Source: Achromobacter denitrificans NBRC 15125 (GTDB lineage: Bacteria > Pseudomonadota > Gammaproteobacteria > Burkholderiales > Burkholderiaceae_B). Taken from it: a DNA stretch of 64,000 bases. The notes under the pieces are model-generated. The model saw only the letters and a list, made by a program, of their open reading frames with translations. It did not search any database and was not told the DNA's origin. Of this stretch, positions 26,615-34,861 are shown one piece after another (the stretch's first letter is position 1; each line of letters begins with the position of its first letter). Position numbers and translations under genes: made by a program. The DNA lies in assembly GCF_001571365.1 (NCBI RefSeq), contig NZ_BCTQ01000018.1, forward strand, positions 1 to 64,000, given 5' to 3'.

Positions 26615-26983
26615 GTGCACAAATTGCTGGCCGACTGGTGCGAGATGCTGAGTGTGTTGCTGCGGGACGTGGCGGACATGCAGGCCACGGCGGAGGCGCG
26701 CGACAGGGCGTTGCGCCTCGCGCACCGGCATTCCTGCCAGGCCCCCATCTGTTTCCGGATGTCCGACACGACGATCGGCCTGCTGGCCGAGACGCTGAAT
26801 TGCGCCGTGCGCGCATCCTGCGCCCGCCATGACAGCGCCGCGTGGATGCGGGCCCTGGACCAGGCCTACGCGCAGTTCCTGCAATACCTGGCCCGCGACG
26901 AGGAACACTGGTCCACCTGCGGCCCGGAAGGAAACGCTATCGGCTGCCCGCCGCCTCGCGTCCATCTGGGCGGGCGCGCTTAG
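26615..26983 (+). CDS. Cysteine-containing small protein of unknown function (122 aa)
   Basis: GTG start at 26615 with a nearby GAGGTGA site; 30 bp after the 40-aa gene. Seven cysteines are spread over 122 residues (in DWCEM, HSCQAPICF, LNCAVRASCAR, STCGPEGNAIGC), with helical stretches between them. No signal peptide, so cytoplasmic; Cys-His content could suit metal binding, which is only an inference. Its stop overlaps that of the convergent 79-aa gene by 4 bp. Confidence 0.5.
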   Translation: MHKLLADWCEMLSVLLRDVADMQATAEARDRALRLAHRHSCQAPICFRMSDTTIGLLAETLNCAVRASCARHDSAAWMRALDQAYAQFLQYLARDEEHWSTCGPEGNAIGCPPPRVHLGGRA

Positions 26984-27219
26984 TTCGAGGCGCGGACGCC
27001 GCGGACGCGCCGCTTGTCGATCTTGACCACGGTGTCGCGGCCCTGCTCGACGTCGAGCTGGATGGCGGCGTGGACCTTGGCGCGGCTCGCTTCGATCCGG
27101 TGCGCGCACGACCAGCCGCGTTGGCTGGCGACGGTGAGTTTGCGATCCAGTTCCTGATGCCGGCGGCGTTTGCTTTCGGTGGACATGGTGCTGAGTTCCT
27201 GGTCGGTGATTAATCGCAT
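26980..27219 (-). CDS. Small basic protein of unknown function (79 aa)
   Basis: The ATG at 27219 has an AGGAG site 7 nt upstream on the minus strand. The product is strongly basic and helical (STESKRRRHQELDRKL, DKRRVRGVR), with one Cys. No family recognised. A longer frame upstream lacks a ribosome site. Convergent with the Cys-containing gene. Confidence 0.55.
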   Translation of the reverse strand: MRLITDQELSTMSTESKRRRHQELDRKLTVASQRGWSCAHRIEASRAKVHAAIQLDVEQGRDTVVKIDKRRVRGVRASN

Positions 27220-27712
27220 GTGACGCTCCTGGAGTCGGTCGATGGGTGTGTCGGCCTCTTGACGGGTCTGCACGTAGAAAGTCCTCGCGGCGCGCATGGC
27301 CGCGAAGACGGAAAACGGAGAAAGAAGGGGAAGAGAAGCCGGACGGCCGATTCCGTGGGGAACGGCCGCGGCCGATCGCTACCGCATGGCGGCGGACGCG
27401 AGCGCGCTGGGAAGGGGCGAGGGGAGGAAGCGCAACGGCAAGGCGGCAGCGGGCCGTGCTGCGTCAGGGATCGACGGCACCCGCTTGTTTTGATGAAGAG
27501 GAATCATGTCCTGGACATCAGACACCGCGCGCACTCCTACCGCGGACGCGGCCGCGCGATGCTGCGCGGCCGGCCGGACGAGGCCCCGCGTGGCGGGGCC
27601 GTACTGTTCGAATGGCCCGTACTATGCCTGTTTAAAAATATATTGCAAGCCGCGGGCCGCAGCGGTGGCGAACGCGGCCCGCCGGGAACCGGGCGCTCGG
27701 TGTTTTTCCTCC
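27220..27712. other. Gene-free region before the GlpP-type operon
   Basis: About 490 bp, GC-rich and low in codon-like structure. Open frames on both strands lack supported starts. An 83-codon frame at 27506 has a GAGGA site only 3 nt from its ATG and runs through the downstream promoter, so it was not accepted. No repeat or mobile-element trace seen. Confidence 0.4.
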
Positions 27713-27741
27713 TTGACACCCTTCGCGATAGTCCATAAAGT
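27713..27741 (+). promoter_or_regulatory. Strong sigma-70 type promoter of the MFS-kinase-GlpD-GlpP operon
   Basis: Perfect -35 TTGACA at 27713-27718, a 17-bp spacer, then -10 TAAAGT at 27736-27741 (four of six). Transcription should start near 27748-27750, about 8 bp before the leader hairpin and 95 bp before the first gene. Confidence 0.75.
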
Positions 27742-27756
27742 CACCGCACAGATTTA

Positions 27757-27789
27757 GATAAAAGACCATCTGTAAGATGGTCTTTTATC
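27757..27789 (+). promoter_or_regulatory. Perfect leader hairpin; candidate GlpP antitermination site or operator
   Basis: Two perfect 14-base arms (27757-27770 and 27776-27789) flank the loop TGTAA. The inner 7-bp stem GACCATC/GATGGTC is flanked by AAAA and TTTTAT, so in RNA the inner stem plus U-rich arm looks like a small intrinsic terminator. It lies just past the predicted transcription start and 53 bp before the first gene. GlpP-family proteins relieve termination at such leader repeats when glycerol-3-phosphate is bound, and a GlpP gene ends this operon. An operator for an unlinked repressor is the alternative. Confidence 0.6.
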
Positions 27790-27841
27790 GCGTGCACGTT
27801 GCGTCGACCTCTTACAGAAATAATTCCAAGAGGAGACCACT

Positions 27842-29299
27842 GTGCAATCATCGACCGTCAAAATACGTGGCATCGACGATGTCATCGCTTATATCGATTC
27901 ACGCCCGGGCATCGTAGGCAGGGCCGGCCTTATCTGGTGGCTGGCGCTGGGCGGATTGTTCCTCGACGCATTCGCGAACTCGGCGCTGAGCGCGGGCCTG
28001 GGCCCGATGACGCGCGACCTGGCGCTGTCGGCCGGGCAGGTCGCGCTGATGACGTCCTTCGCGTCCTGGGTCGCCATCGCCTTCAACCCGATCGGCGGGT
28101 GGATGGCGGACCGCTGGGGCCGCATACGTCCATTGATCATCGCCAAGCTGCTCGCCGTGATCGGCGCGGTGCTGGTGGTGTTCGCGCCTTCATTCGAAGT
28201 CATCCTGGCGGGCCGCTTCTTCGTGGGCGCCGCCTACGGCATCGACTTCGCCATCGCGATGGCGGTGCTGGCCGAATTCACGCCCGTCAAGCTCAAGAGC
28301 CGGCTCAATACCTGGCAGGGCATGTGGTACACGGCCGTCTGCAGCAACCTGCTGCTGGCGCTGCTGTTCCATTCGTGGGACGTGGGTGATTCGATCTGGC
28401 GCTATTCGGTCGCGGCCACCGCGATCTTCGCCCTCGTGATCCTGGTGCTGCAGATGAGCTATATGGTGGAGAGCCCCATCTGGCTGGCCCGCAAGGAACG
28501 CGTGGTGGAAGCGGCCGCGGCGATGACCCGCATCTACGGCCGGACCTTCGCGGCCGCGCCGGTCGAGGAACGCGTGCCGGTCAAGAATCAGGCCCGTCGC
28601 GGCCTGGCCAACGTGCTGCTGATCTTCCGCAGGGTGTACCTGCCGCGCACCATCCTCGCCGCCACCGTGCAGATCGGGCAGTCGATCCAGTACTTCGCCG
28701 TGGGCTGGTACCTGCCGCTGATCAGCGCGGCCCTGTTCGGCAAGGACTTCGTCTACGCCACGATCGGCGCGCTGGTGTTCAACATCTTCGGTATCTTCGG
28801 CGGCTTCATGTCGCCCCTCATCGGACGCAAGCTGGGCCTGCGGCGCGCGTCGGCGTTCGGCTTCGCCGCCGTGTTCCTGATGCTGCTGATCCTGGGCACC
28901 TTCCACGGCAAGATGCCGCTGTGGCTCGCGGTGGTGGTGCCTTCGCTCTTCATCCTGTTCCACTCCGGCGGCCCGGGCGCCAACGGCAAGAGCCTGTCTT
29001 CCCTCTCGTTCCGCGGCGAGCTGCGGGCCGGCGCGAACGGCATCATCGGCGCGCTGGGTTCGATCGGCGCGGCCGTGGGGCTGCTGGTGTTTCCGATCTT
29101 CCGCGAGAACTACGGGCTGGAAAAGACCTTCCTGATCCTGTCCATCGTTCCGCTGGTCGCGAGCATCATCTGCTTCACGATCAAGTGGGATCCGACGCGC
29201 ACCACCATCAACCCGGACAACGAGGACGGCGCTCCGCAGTTCAAGGACGACGCGGCGCCGGCCACCCTGGACCCCGCTATCGGAAAAGCCGCGCGATGA
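27842..29299 (+). CDS. MFS transporter (sugar/polyol-type)
   Basis: 485 residues with about 12 membrane segments. The loop 2-3 motif GGWMADRWGRIRP and the matching loop 8-9 GRKLGLRRAS are Major Facilitator marks; RFFVGAAYGIDFAIAMAVLAEFTP is the TM4-5 region typical of the sugar/metabolite porters. The start is a GTG at 27842 after an AGGAG site (27831-27835 region). Its stop overlaps the kinase start by 4 bp (ATGA). Likely imports the substrate of the downstream kinase, plausibly glycerol or another polyol, but specificity is not readable. Confidence 0.88.
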   Translation: MQSSTVKIRGIDDVIAYIDSRPGIVGRAGLIWWLALGGLFLDAFANSALSAGLGPMTRDLALSAGQVALMTSFASWVAIAFNPIGGWMADRWGRIRPLIIAKLLAVIGAVLVVFAPSFEVILAGRFFVGAAYGIDFAIAMAVLAEFTPVKLKSRLNTWQGMWYTAVCSNLLLALLFHSWDVGDSIWRYSVAATAIFALVILVLQMSYMVESPIWLARKERVVEAAAAMTRIYGRTFAAAPVEERVPVKNQARRGLANVLLIFRRVYLPRTILAATVQIGQSIQYFAVGWYLPLISAALFGKDFVYATIGALVFNIFGIFGGFMSPLIGRKLGLRRASAFGFAAVFLMLLILGTFHGKMPLWLAVVVPSLFILFHSGGPGANGKSLSSLSFRGELRAGANGIIGALGSIGAAVGLLVFPIFRENYGLEKTFLILSIVPLVASIICFTIKWDPTRTTINPDNEDGAPQFKDDAAPATLDPAIGKAAR

Positions 29300-30837
29300 C
29301 GAACCGAAAAGTGATTCTGGCCATCGACGAGGGCACGTCCGGCACGCGCGCGGCGACCGTGTCGGCCGACGGCCACGTGTCTTGCCTGGAGTACGTCGCC
29401 TTGCAGGTAAGCACGCCCAGGCCCGGGGTGGTCGAGCAGGACGCCGACGTGATCCTGGAGAAAACGATCGCGGTATGCCGCGGCGCGATCGAGCGCGCGC
29501 GGGGCGAGGGGCAGGAGATCGTCGCGCTGGCGATCGCCACCCAACGCGCCACGGCCGTGCTGTGGGACACCCGCAGCGGCCGGGCGCTTGCGCCGGCCAT
29601 GGTGTGGCAGGACACGCGCTACGTGGACGAGCTGGACCTGCTGGCGCCGCAATGGGACCAGCCGCTGCTGGCGCGCGTGGGGCGGCCGGTCGGGGTGCGC
29701 TCGCTCTATCTCTGGGCGGCGCATCATCTGCGTGAAACGCCGCAGGTGGCCGAGGCCTGGCGCGAGCGGCGCCTGGCCTTCGGCACCGTCGACAGCTGGC
29801 TGCTGTGGCACTTTGCGGATCGGCGCGAATGCGTCACCACGCCCACCAACGCCACCTCCGCCGGCGCCTACGTGCTGGCCGAGCACCGCTATTACCCGGA
29901 GTGGCTGGCCACGCTGGGCTTTCCCGCCGAACTGCTGCCGGCGCTGCGCCAGGACGCCGACGACTTCGGCCGCACGCGCCAGGAGGTGCTGGGCATCGAC
30001 GTTCCCATCCTGGCGTCGGCCGGCGACCAGCACGCGGGCGCGGTCGGGCTGGGCTGCCTGGACCGGGGGCAGGCCATGTGCGTGCACGGCACGGGCAGCT
30101 TCGTCGACCTGATCATCGGGCCGGAGCCGCCAGTGAATTCGGGGCGGTTCGAGGGTTCGCTCACGATGACGGCGCGCCGCCAGGACGGCGTGTCGCATTT
30201 CGCGGTCGAGACCTTCGTCGCGACCACCGGCTCGGCCCTGAACTGGGTGTGCGAGAAGCTGAAGTGGTTCCGGGATGCGCGCGAGATCAGCGCGCTGGCC
30301 GCCACCGTCGATTCCTCGCGCGGCGTGACGTTCGTGCCGGCCCTCACGGGCCTGCGCGTGCCCAGGATGGAAGCCTCCGCGCGCGCATCGCTGACGGGCG
30401 TGTCGATGGCGACCACGCAGCCCGAAGTGGCCTACGCCATCCTGGAAGGCATCGCGCATTCCGTTGCCAGCTGCATCGAGGCGGACGAAGAGGTGTCGGG
30501 CGTGCGGGTATCGGAGCTGGTCGTGGGCGGCGGGCTCTCGGGCAGCGATGCGCTTTTGCAGATCCAGGCCGACCTGGTGGGCATACCCATCCGCCGCATG
30601 CAGGAAGCCGATCGCGCCAGCCTGCGCGGCGTGGCGTTCCTGGCCGGTTCGTCCGGCCTGTTGTGGAACTCGCTGCAGGAAGCCCGCGAGACGACGGTGA
30701 CCGACGCGGTCTTCGAGCCGCGGCTCGACGAAGGCGAAAGGCGGCGGCGGCGGGCCCTGTGGCACTCGCGGGTGGCCTCGGAGCTGGAGCACGTGGAGCA
30801 ATTCAAGCAGGACAAAGAGGAGGTCTTGGAAAAATGA
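29296..30837 (+). CDS. FGGY-family kinase, glycerol-kinase-like
   Basis: 513 residues. The N-terminal ATPase-fold phosphate loop is ILAIDEGTSGTRAA; further family marks are WQDTRYVDEL, NATSAGAY, ASAGDQHAGAVGLG and the second-domain VVGGGLSGSDALLQIQADLVG. GlpK has GDQQA at the GDQHAG position, so it is close to but not a textbook GlpK; glycerol, erythritol or a related polyol may be the substrate. Overlaps the transporter by 4 bp upstream and the dehydrogenase by 4 bp downstream, so the unit is strongly coupled. Confidence 0.88.
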   Translation: MTNRKVILAIDEGTSGTRAATVSADGHVSCLEYVALQVSTPRPGVVEQDADVILEKTIAVCRGAIERARGEGQEIVALAIATQRATAVLWDTRSGRALAPAMVWQDTRYVDELDLLAPQWDQPLLARVGRPVGVRSLYLWAAHHLRETPQVAEAWRERRLAFGTVDSWLLWHFADRRECVTTPTNATSAGAYVLAEHRYYPEWLATLGFPAELLPALRQDADDFGRTRQEVLGIDVPILASAGDQHAGAVGLGCLDRGQAMCVHGTGSFVDLIIGPEPPVNSGRFEGSLTMTARRQDGVSHFAVETFVATTGSALNWVCEKLKWFRDAREISALAATVDSSRGVTFVPALTGLRVPRMEASARASLTGVSMATTQPEVAYAILEGIAHSVASCIEADEEVSGVRVSELVVGGGLSGSDALLQIQADLVGIPIRRMQEADRASLRGVAFLAGSSGLLWNSLQEARETTVTDAVFEPRLDEGERRRRRALWHSRVASELEHVEQFKQDKEEVLEK

Positions 30838-32510
30838 TCGGGTGGCTATCCAGAAAGCCCAGGAAGGACCGGGCTGAAATGACCCGAACGGAACCTTTGC
30901 GGCTGAACCGGCAGGAACAGCTGGACCGGCTGGAAACCGAGCAGTTCGACATCGTCATCGTCGGCGGCGGGATCACCGGCGTCTATGCGGCCTTGGATGC
31001 GAGCCTGCGCGGCTACCGCGTGGCCGTCATCGAGAAAGACGACTTCGCGTCTGGCACGTCCTCGAAATCCTCGAAGATGGTGCACGGCGGCCTGCGCTAC
31101 ATCGAGCAGGGCAATCTCGGCCTCGTGCGCCATTCGCTGCACGAGCGCCAGCGGTTGCGCCGCAATGCCCGGCACCTGGTGCAGCGGCTGCCGTTTCTGT
31201 TTCCCATCCTGGAGAAGGACGGCGTGTTCGACAAGCGCCTGTCCAAGGCCTTCGAGAGCCTGCTCTGGACCTACGACGTGGCGGGCGGCTGGCGCGAAGG
31301 CATCCTGCACCAGAAGCTGACGCCGGCCGAGGTGCTGTCGCACTGTCCGACCTTCAAGGAAGAAGGGCTGCTGGGGGGATTTCTGTATTTCGACGCGCGG
31401 GTGGACGACGCGCGCCTGACGCTGACGGTGGCGCGCACCGCCGCCTTCCACGGGGCCGCCGTCGTCAACCACGCCAAGGCCGTGGAGATCACGCGCAATG
31501 CGCGGGGCAAGGTCGACGGCGTCGTCGTCCAGGCCGGCGGGCGGGAGATCCGCGCGCGCGCCGGCGTGGTCGTGATGGCCACCGGCGTCTGGCTGCGCGA
31601 CTGGACCGGCGCCCGCAAGGACGATGCGTCTTCGCTGCAGGTCCGCCCGGCCAAGGGCGTGCACGTGGCGGTGCCCTGGCTGAAGGTGCGCAACGACTGC
31701 ACCGTGACCATCCCGGTTCCCGGCCGCAGCCGCCGCGCGACGATCACGCGCTGGGGCAACCTGTCCTATCTGGGCACCACCGACGAAGACTATGAGGGCG
31801 ACCTCGACGACGTGTATTGCACCCGGCGCGAACTGGACTTCCTGCTGGAGGGCGCGCGCTCGGCATTGAAGGTGGACCTGCGGGCCGAGGACGCAGTGGG
31901 CAGCATCGCGGGCTGTCGGCCGCTGGTGGCCCCGCCGGGCGGAAAGACCCTGGAAATCAAGCGCAACCACGTGATCCGCGTCGCCGACGACGGCCTGGTC
32001 ACGGTCGTGGGCGGCAAGCTCACCACCTCGCGCCATATGGCGGAGCAGACGATAGACGCCGCGCAGCGGGTGATCGGCAAGACCGCCCGTTGTCAGACCC
32101 GGCGCGCCTACCTGCTGGGCGCGGCGGGCTACGACCCGCAAGCCATCGTGGCCTCGGGCGGGCTGTCCGCCCATCTGGGCGAGCGCTACGGCACCGAGGC
32201 CCGCTTCGTCAGCGACATCCTGGAGCAGGCGCCGGCGCTGGTCGCGCCCATCGTCGAGGGCCTGCCCTACACCGAAGCGGAAGTCGTCTACGCCGCCCGG
32301 CACGAGCTCGCCGGCACGGTCGAGGACGTGCTTTCGCGCCGCATGCGGGCGCGCCTCATGGCGCGCGACGCCTCGGCCCGCGCCGCCGCGCGCGTGGGCC
32401 AATTGCTGCAGGCCGAACTCGGCCTGCCGGAAACCGTTATCGCTCGGCAGGTCGCTGACTACCTCGCCGCCATCAAGCACGAAAAGTCGATTCTCATGGG
32501 AGAGCAGTAA
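30834..32510 (+). CDS. GlpD-like FAD-dependent glycerol-3-phosphate (polyol phosphate) dehydrogenase
   Basis: 558 residues. The FAD-binding motif is DIVIVGGGITGVYAALDASLRGY near residue 40, followed by SGTSSKSSKMVHGGLRYIEQG, the GlpD flavin-contact segment. RPAKGVHVAVPW, WGNLSYLGTTDEDYEGD, GCRPLV and TVVGGKLTTSRHMAEQ continue the GlpD pattern. It would oxidise the phosphate made by the kinase to a keto-phosphate such as DHAP and pass electrons to quinone. The ATG at 30834 overlaps the kinase stop; a second ATG at 30879 is possible. The next gene starts at the last base of the stop (TAATG). Confidence 0.9.
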   Translation: MIGWLSRKPRKDRAEMTRTEPLRLNRQEQLDRLETEQFDIVIVGGGITGVYAALDASLRGYRVAVIEKDDFASGTSSKSSKMVHGGLRYIEQGNLGLVRHSLHERQRLRRNARHLVQRLPFLFPILEKDGVFDKRLSKAFESLLWTYDVAGGWREGILHQKLTPAEVLSHCPTFKEEGLLGGFLYFDARVDDARLTLTVARTAAFHGAAVVNHAKAVEITRNARGKVDGVVVQAGGREIRARAGVVVMATGVWLRDWTGARKDDASSLQVRPAKGVHVAVPWLKVRNDCTVTIPVPGRSRRATITRWGNLSYLGTTDEDYEGDLDDVYCTRRELDFLLEGARSALKVDLRAEDAVGSIAGCRPLVAPPGGKTLEIKRNHVIRVADDGLVTVVGGKLTTSRHMAEQTIDAAQRVIGKTARCQTRRAYLLGAAGYDPQAIVASGGLSAHLGERYGTEARFVSDILEQAPALVAPIVEGLPYTEAEVVYAARHELAGTVEDVLSRRMRARLMARDASARAAARVGQLLQAELGLPETVIARQVADYLAAIKHEKSILMGEQ

Positions 32511-34066
32511 TGATCAGTAAAGAAGCCATCAAGCGCGGCTACAACCGTGGCAACTACGTGGTGGGCGCGCACACGCCGCCGGCCTACGCGGCCGCGTTGA
32601 CGCAGACGGGCACGGAGCCCGGCCTGCAGCGCGATCCCGTGGCGGTGCCGGGCGAACTCGTCGCCGCCCTGCGCGGCGCCTGCGACGAGGTGCTGACCGC
32701 CACGGCCGAGGTGGTCGCCTGGACCCGCGACTGGTGGGCCGGCTCGATGATGACGGAGACGGCGGGCAGGCCGGCCACGCCGCAAGCGGTGATCGCCAAG
32801 GCGTCCACGGTCGAGCAGGTGCAGGCCGTCATGCGCATCGCCAACGCGGCCGCCGTGCCGGTGACGGTGTCGGCGGGCCGCAGCAACGTGACCGGCGCGG
32901 CATTGCCGGTGCGCGGCGGCATCGTGCTGGACGTGTGCGCGTTGAACCGGCTGATCGGCGTGGACCGCGAAAGCCAGATCGTGGAAGTCGAGGCCGGCAT
33001 GTTCGGCGACGTGTTCGAGCAGACCGTGCAGGGCGAGTACGGCCTGACGATGGGCCACTGGCCGTCGTCGTTCGGCATCAGCACGGTGGGCGGCTGGGTG
33101 GCCTGCCGCGGCGCGGGGCAGTTGTCGACGCGCTACGGCAAGATCGAGGACATGGTGTTCGGCATGGACGTGGTGCTGGCCGACGGCAGCCTGATCACGG
33201 TGGGCGGCTATTCGCGCGCGGCGCTGGGCTCGGACCTGCAGCAGGTGTTCATCGGCTCGGAGGGCACGCTGGGCGTGGTGGTGCGCGTGCGCCTGAAGCT
33301 GCATCGGCTGCCGGATTACGGCCGCGCCATCGCCTATGGCTTCAAGACCTTCGCCATCGGGCTGGATGCCTGCCGCGAGATCATGCAGCGCGGCGCGAAT
33401 CCGGCGGCGCTGCGCCTGTACGACGAATTGGAAAGCGGGGTGCAGTTCAACCGACCCGACCTCAACGTGCTGCTGGTGGCCGACGAAGGCGCCCGCCCGA
33501 TCGTGGACGCGGTCATGGAGATCAGCGAAGGCGTGTGCGAGGAACTGGGCGAGAAGCTGGACGGCGCCGCCGTGTTCGAGCGCTGGCTGGATACGCGCTA
33601 CCTCACGGGCAAGAGCGCCGAGGGATTCAAGCGCAGTCCGGGCTTCGTGGCCGACACGCTGGAAATGGCCGGGCGCTGGAGCGACCTGGCCGCGATCTAC
33701 ACGGAGGTGGTGGCGGCCATCAACGCGGTTCCCGGCACGCTGGCCGGGTCCGCGCACCAGTCGCACGCCTACGTCGACGGCGCCTGCCTGTATTTTTCGC
33801 TGCGCGGCGAGGTGGAAGTCGAGAACCGCGCCAAGTGGTATCGCCAGGCCTGGGATGCCGCCAACGCGGTGCTGATTAAATACAATGCGGCGCTCAGCCA
33901 CCACCACGGCGTGGGCCTGCTGCGCGCGCCGTACATGCAGGAATCGCTGGGCAGCGGATTCCAGGTGCTGAGCGCGATCAAGCGCACGCTGGATCCGCAG
34001 AACATCCTCAATCCCGGAAAGCTCGGCCTGAGCGACGAGCTCCACTACGACCAGGACAGGCGGTAA
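32510..34066 (+). CDS. FAD-linked oxidase, alkyl-DHAP-synthase-like
   Basis: 518 residues. A PCMH/VAO-type FAD domain is shown by TVSAGRSNVTGAALP and GHWPSSFGISTVGGWVACRGAGQLSTRYGKIEDMVFG, which parallel the alkyldihydroxyacetonephosphate synthase FAD segments. The late motif SHHHGVGLLRAPYM corresponds to the HHH active-site motif of that enzyme, and LDPQNILNPGKLG closes the cap domain as in other VAO members. The true enzyme exchanges acyl for alkyl on DHAP; here, next to glycerol-phosphate genes, a DHAP-related or glycerol-ether substrate is plausible but unproven. GlpP follows 2 bp after its stop. Confidence 0.85.
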   Translation: MISKEAIKRGYNRGNYVVGAHTPPAYAAALTQTGTEPGLQRDPVAVPGELVAALRGACDEVLTATAEVVAWTRDWWAGSMMTETAGRPATPQAVIAKASTVEQVQAVMRIANAAAVPVTVSAGRSNVTGAALPVRGGIVLDVCALNRLIGVDRESQIVEVEAGMFGDVFEQTVQGEYGLTMGHWPSSFGISTVGGWVACRGAGQLSTRYGKIEDMVFGMDVVLADGSLITVGGYSRAALGSDLQQVFIGSEGTLGVVVRVRLKLHRLPDYGRAIAYGFKTFAIGLDACREIMQRGANPAALRLYDELESGVQFNRPDLNVLLVADEGARPIVDAVMEISEGVCEELGEKLDGAAVFERWLDTRYLTGKSAEGFKRSPGFVADTLEMAGRWSDLAAIYTEVVAAINAVPGTLAGSAHQSHAYVDGACLYFSLRGEVEVENRAKWYRQAWDAANAVLIKYNAALSHHHGVGLLRAPYMQESLGSGFQVLSAIKRTLDPQNILNPGKLGLSDELHYDQDRR

Positions 34067-34068
34067 CC

Positions 34069-34653
34069 ATGGACAGATCATTCGGGGCATGCCTGGCGCG
34101 CCATCCGGTCATCGCGACGCTGTACGGGGTTGAGCAGATCAACACCTTCGTCGGCAGCGACGCCGAGATCGCCATCGTGGCCAACGTGGAGCTGCGCAAG
34201 CTTGCGCCGGTGATCTCGGCGCTGAACCGGGCGGGGAAATTCGTCATCGTCAATATCGACAGCTGCGAGGGCCTCTCCCAGGACAAGGGCGGCGTCGAGT
34301 ACCTGGCCGATATCGGCGTGGCGAGCCTGGTGTCCACCCGGGTGGCAACCATCCAGCGGGCCAACCGGGCGGGCATGGTGACCATGCAGAAGGTGTTCGT
34401 CACCGACCGCTCCACCTGGCCGCGCAGCGTGAAGGCCCTGGAGCAGAGCGATCCCAACCTGGTCCAGCTGATGCCCGCGCCGATGCTTTCGCACATGGCG
34501 GCGCAGGACCTGAAGGCGCTGCCGCCCATCGTCGCCTCGGGCTTCGTGTGCAACGAGACGGACGTGGGCATCGCCATGCGGCACGGGGCGGTGGGCGTGT
34601 CCACCAGCGACCATGCCTTGTGGGGACTGGATCCTCGCCGGCTCAAGCAGTAA
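34069..34653 (+). CDS. glpP: Glycerol-3-phosphate-responsive antiterminator (GlpP family)
   Basis: 194 residues, the family length. HPVIATLYGVEQIN, then VANVELRKLAPVISALNRAGKFVIVNIDSCEGLSQDKGGVEYLAD, QLMPAPML and ALPPIVASGFVCNETDVGIAMRHGAVGVSTSDHALW follow the GlpP TIM-barrel-like pattern. In Bacillus, GlpP binds leader mRNA of glp genes when glycerol-3-phosphate is present and prevents termination. It is the last gene of the operon and could act on the leader hairpin at 27757-27789. ATG at 34069, 2 bp after the upstream stop. Confidence 0.9.
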   Translation: MDRSFGACLARHPVIATLYGVEQINTFVGSDAEIAIVANVELRKLAPVISALNRAGKFVIVNIDSCEGLSQDKGGVEYLADIGVASLVSTRVATIQRANRAGMVTMQKVFVTDRSTWPRSVKALEQSDPNLVQLMPAPMLSHMAAQDLKALPPIVASGFVCNETDVGIAMRHGAVGVSTSDHALWGLDPRRLKQ

Positions 34654-34659
34654 GCGGCG

Positions 34660-34688
34660 GCGGGGCGGGCTCCGCGAGCCCGCCCCGC
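34660..34688 (+). terminator. Strong GC hairpin after glpP
   Basis: Perfect 12-bp stem (34660-34671 with 34677-34688), 5-nt loop, 6 bp after the glpP stop. No T-run follows, so it may act with Rho or protect the 3' end. Confidence 0.55.
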
Positions 34689-34861
34689 GCCCGCGTGCTA
34701 GTCCGTCCGGACGATCCCCGAGCCGGCCCGGCGGCGCTACCGTGTTCGAGGCAGGGACGCCGGTGCCGGGGAGCGAACAAGAAATGTCAAGATTTGCATT
34801 GCTTTAACGTTGCCGTTCCCGTCACGCGATACCGTTGGGTTTTCGTTTTTTGGGGGTGGAA

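Noticed and set aside
27506..27757. 83-codon Cys-rich open frame before the GlpP operon
   Set aside because: The ribosome site is too close to the ATG, and the frame runs through a near-consensus promoter and into the leader.
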